A stretch of DNA of 33,621 bases from Bacillota bacterium (lineage in GTDB: Bacteria > Bacillota > Clostridia > Oscillospirales > Acutalibacteraceae): positions 1 to 33,621 of the forward strand of contig JAKJCA010000029.1 of NCBI GenBank assembly GCA_022706685.1. Reading direction: 5' to 3'. The translations under genes were made by a program, and so were the position numbers. Shown here piece by piece: positions 33,539 through 33,621 of this stretch. The notes below the pieces were generated by a model, which saw nothing but the letters and a program-made list of their open reading frames with translations, was not told the origin of the DNA and did not search any database. Position 1 is the stretch's first letter. Each line of letters starts with the position of its first letter.

Positions 33539-33621
33539 CACTTGGTATGGCGGAAATGTGCGTTAGCACAAGCTATTCAAGTTAAGAATTGTGGAAAACT
33601 ACAGACGCAAAGCGGGCCTCC
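33539..33621. other. Non-coding tail to the window edge, possible start of the CRISPR leader
   Basis: No frame or repeat array is visible. CTTGGTATGG at 33541-33550 is identical to the reverse complement of the tracrRNA anti-repeat at 28759-28768, but there is no second copy, so a repeat cannot be claimed. Confidence 0.35.

Noticed and set aside
28618..33621. A CRISPR array inside the window
   Set aside because: No repeated 30-40-nt unit is visible on either strand; only one 10-nt match to the anti-repeat is found.
1..33621. tRNA, rRNA, transposase or phage genes
   Set aside because: No cloverleaf-type or rRNA-like sequence and no transposase or integrase frame was recognised; this was read by eye, so a weak case could be missed.

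Overview
The window looks like the chromosome of a GC-rich, low-lipid-envelope Firmicute, most likely a member of the Clostridia (Oscillospirales/Christensenellales-like). The evidence is the GlgC/GlgD pair of ADP-glucose pyrophosphorylase subunits, YhfC-, YbjQ- and DUF4474-type proteins, several lipobox lipoproteins, strong AGGAGG-type ribosome binding sites, and the frequent use of GTG and TTG starts. The taxonomic call is inference from gene content only.

Region 1 (1-11.5 kb) is a molybdenum/tungsten cofactor island. A rightward run encodes a MoeA fused to a periplasmic-binding-protein-like domain (5' end outside the window), MoaC, MoaA, a MOSC protein and a URO-D-superfamily methyltransferase-like protein. 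A leftward run holds tupA-tupB-tupC (tungstate/molybdate ABC importer), an ECF-type S component in the same operon, a secreted TIM-barrel protein and a second, complete MoeA. A MogA/MoaB-type protein is transcribed divergently from tupA. The tupA leader is a multi-stem RNA whose closing helix pairs with the Shine-Dalgarno sequence, which suggests a cofactor-sensing riboswitch. MoaD, MoaE and MobA homologues are not in view.

Region 2 (11.5-15 kb) contains three adjacent leftward genes that share one C-terminal domain on different membrane anchors (two lipoproteins and one zinc-ribbon transmembrane protein). Next come a histidine-phosphatase-fold protein whose catalytic RHG motif reads RNG and a divergent XRE-family regulator.

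Region 3 (15-20.8 kb) is a complete glycogen biosynthesis operon, glgB-glgC-glgD-glgA, leftward from a good promoter. Region 4 (20.9-28.6 kb) is a mix of secreted and membrane proteins: a DUF4434-like TIM-barrel protein, a YhfC/YbjQ overlapping pair, a URO-D-like gene broken by a 1-nt frameshift, an SDR oxidoreductase, a secreted beta-helix protein, a SurA/PrsA-like lipoprotein, and a DUF4474 protein ending at a probable premature stop.

Region 5 (28.7 kb to the end) is a type II-C CRISPR-Cas locus: tracrRNA with promoter and terminator, then cas9, cas1 and cas2, closed by a strong terminator. No CRISPR array is inside the window; it probably begins just past the right edge. The tracrRNA anti-repeat predicts the repeat sequence.
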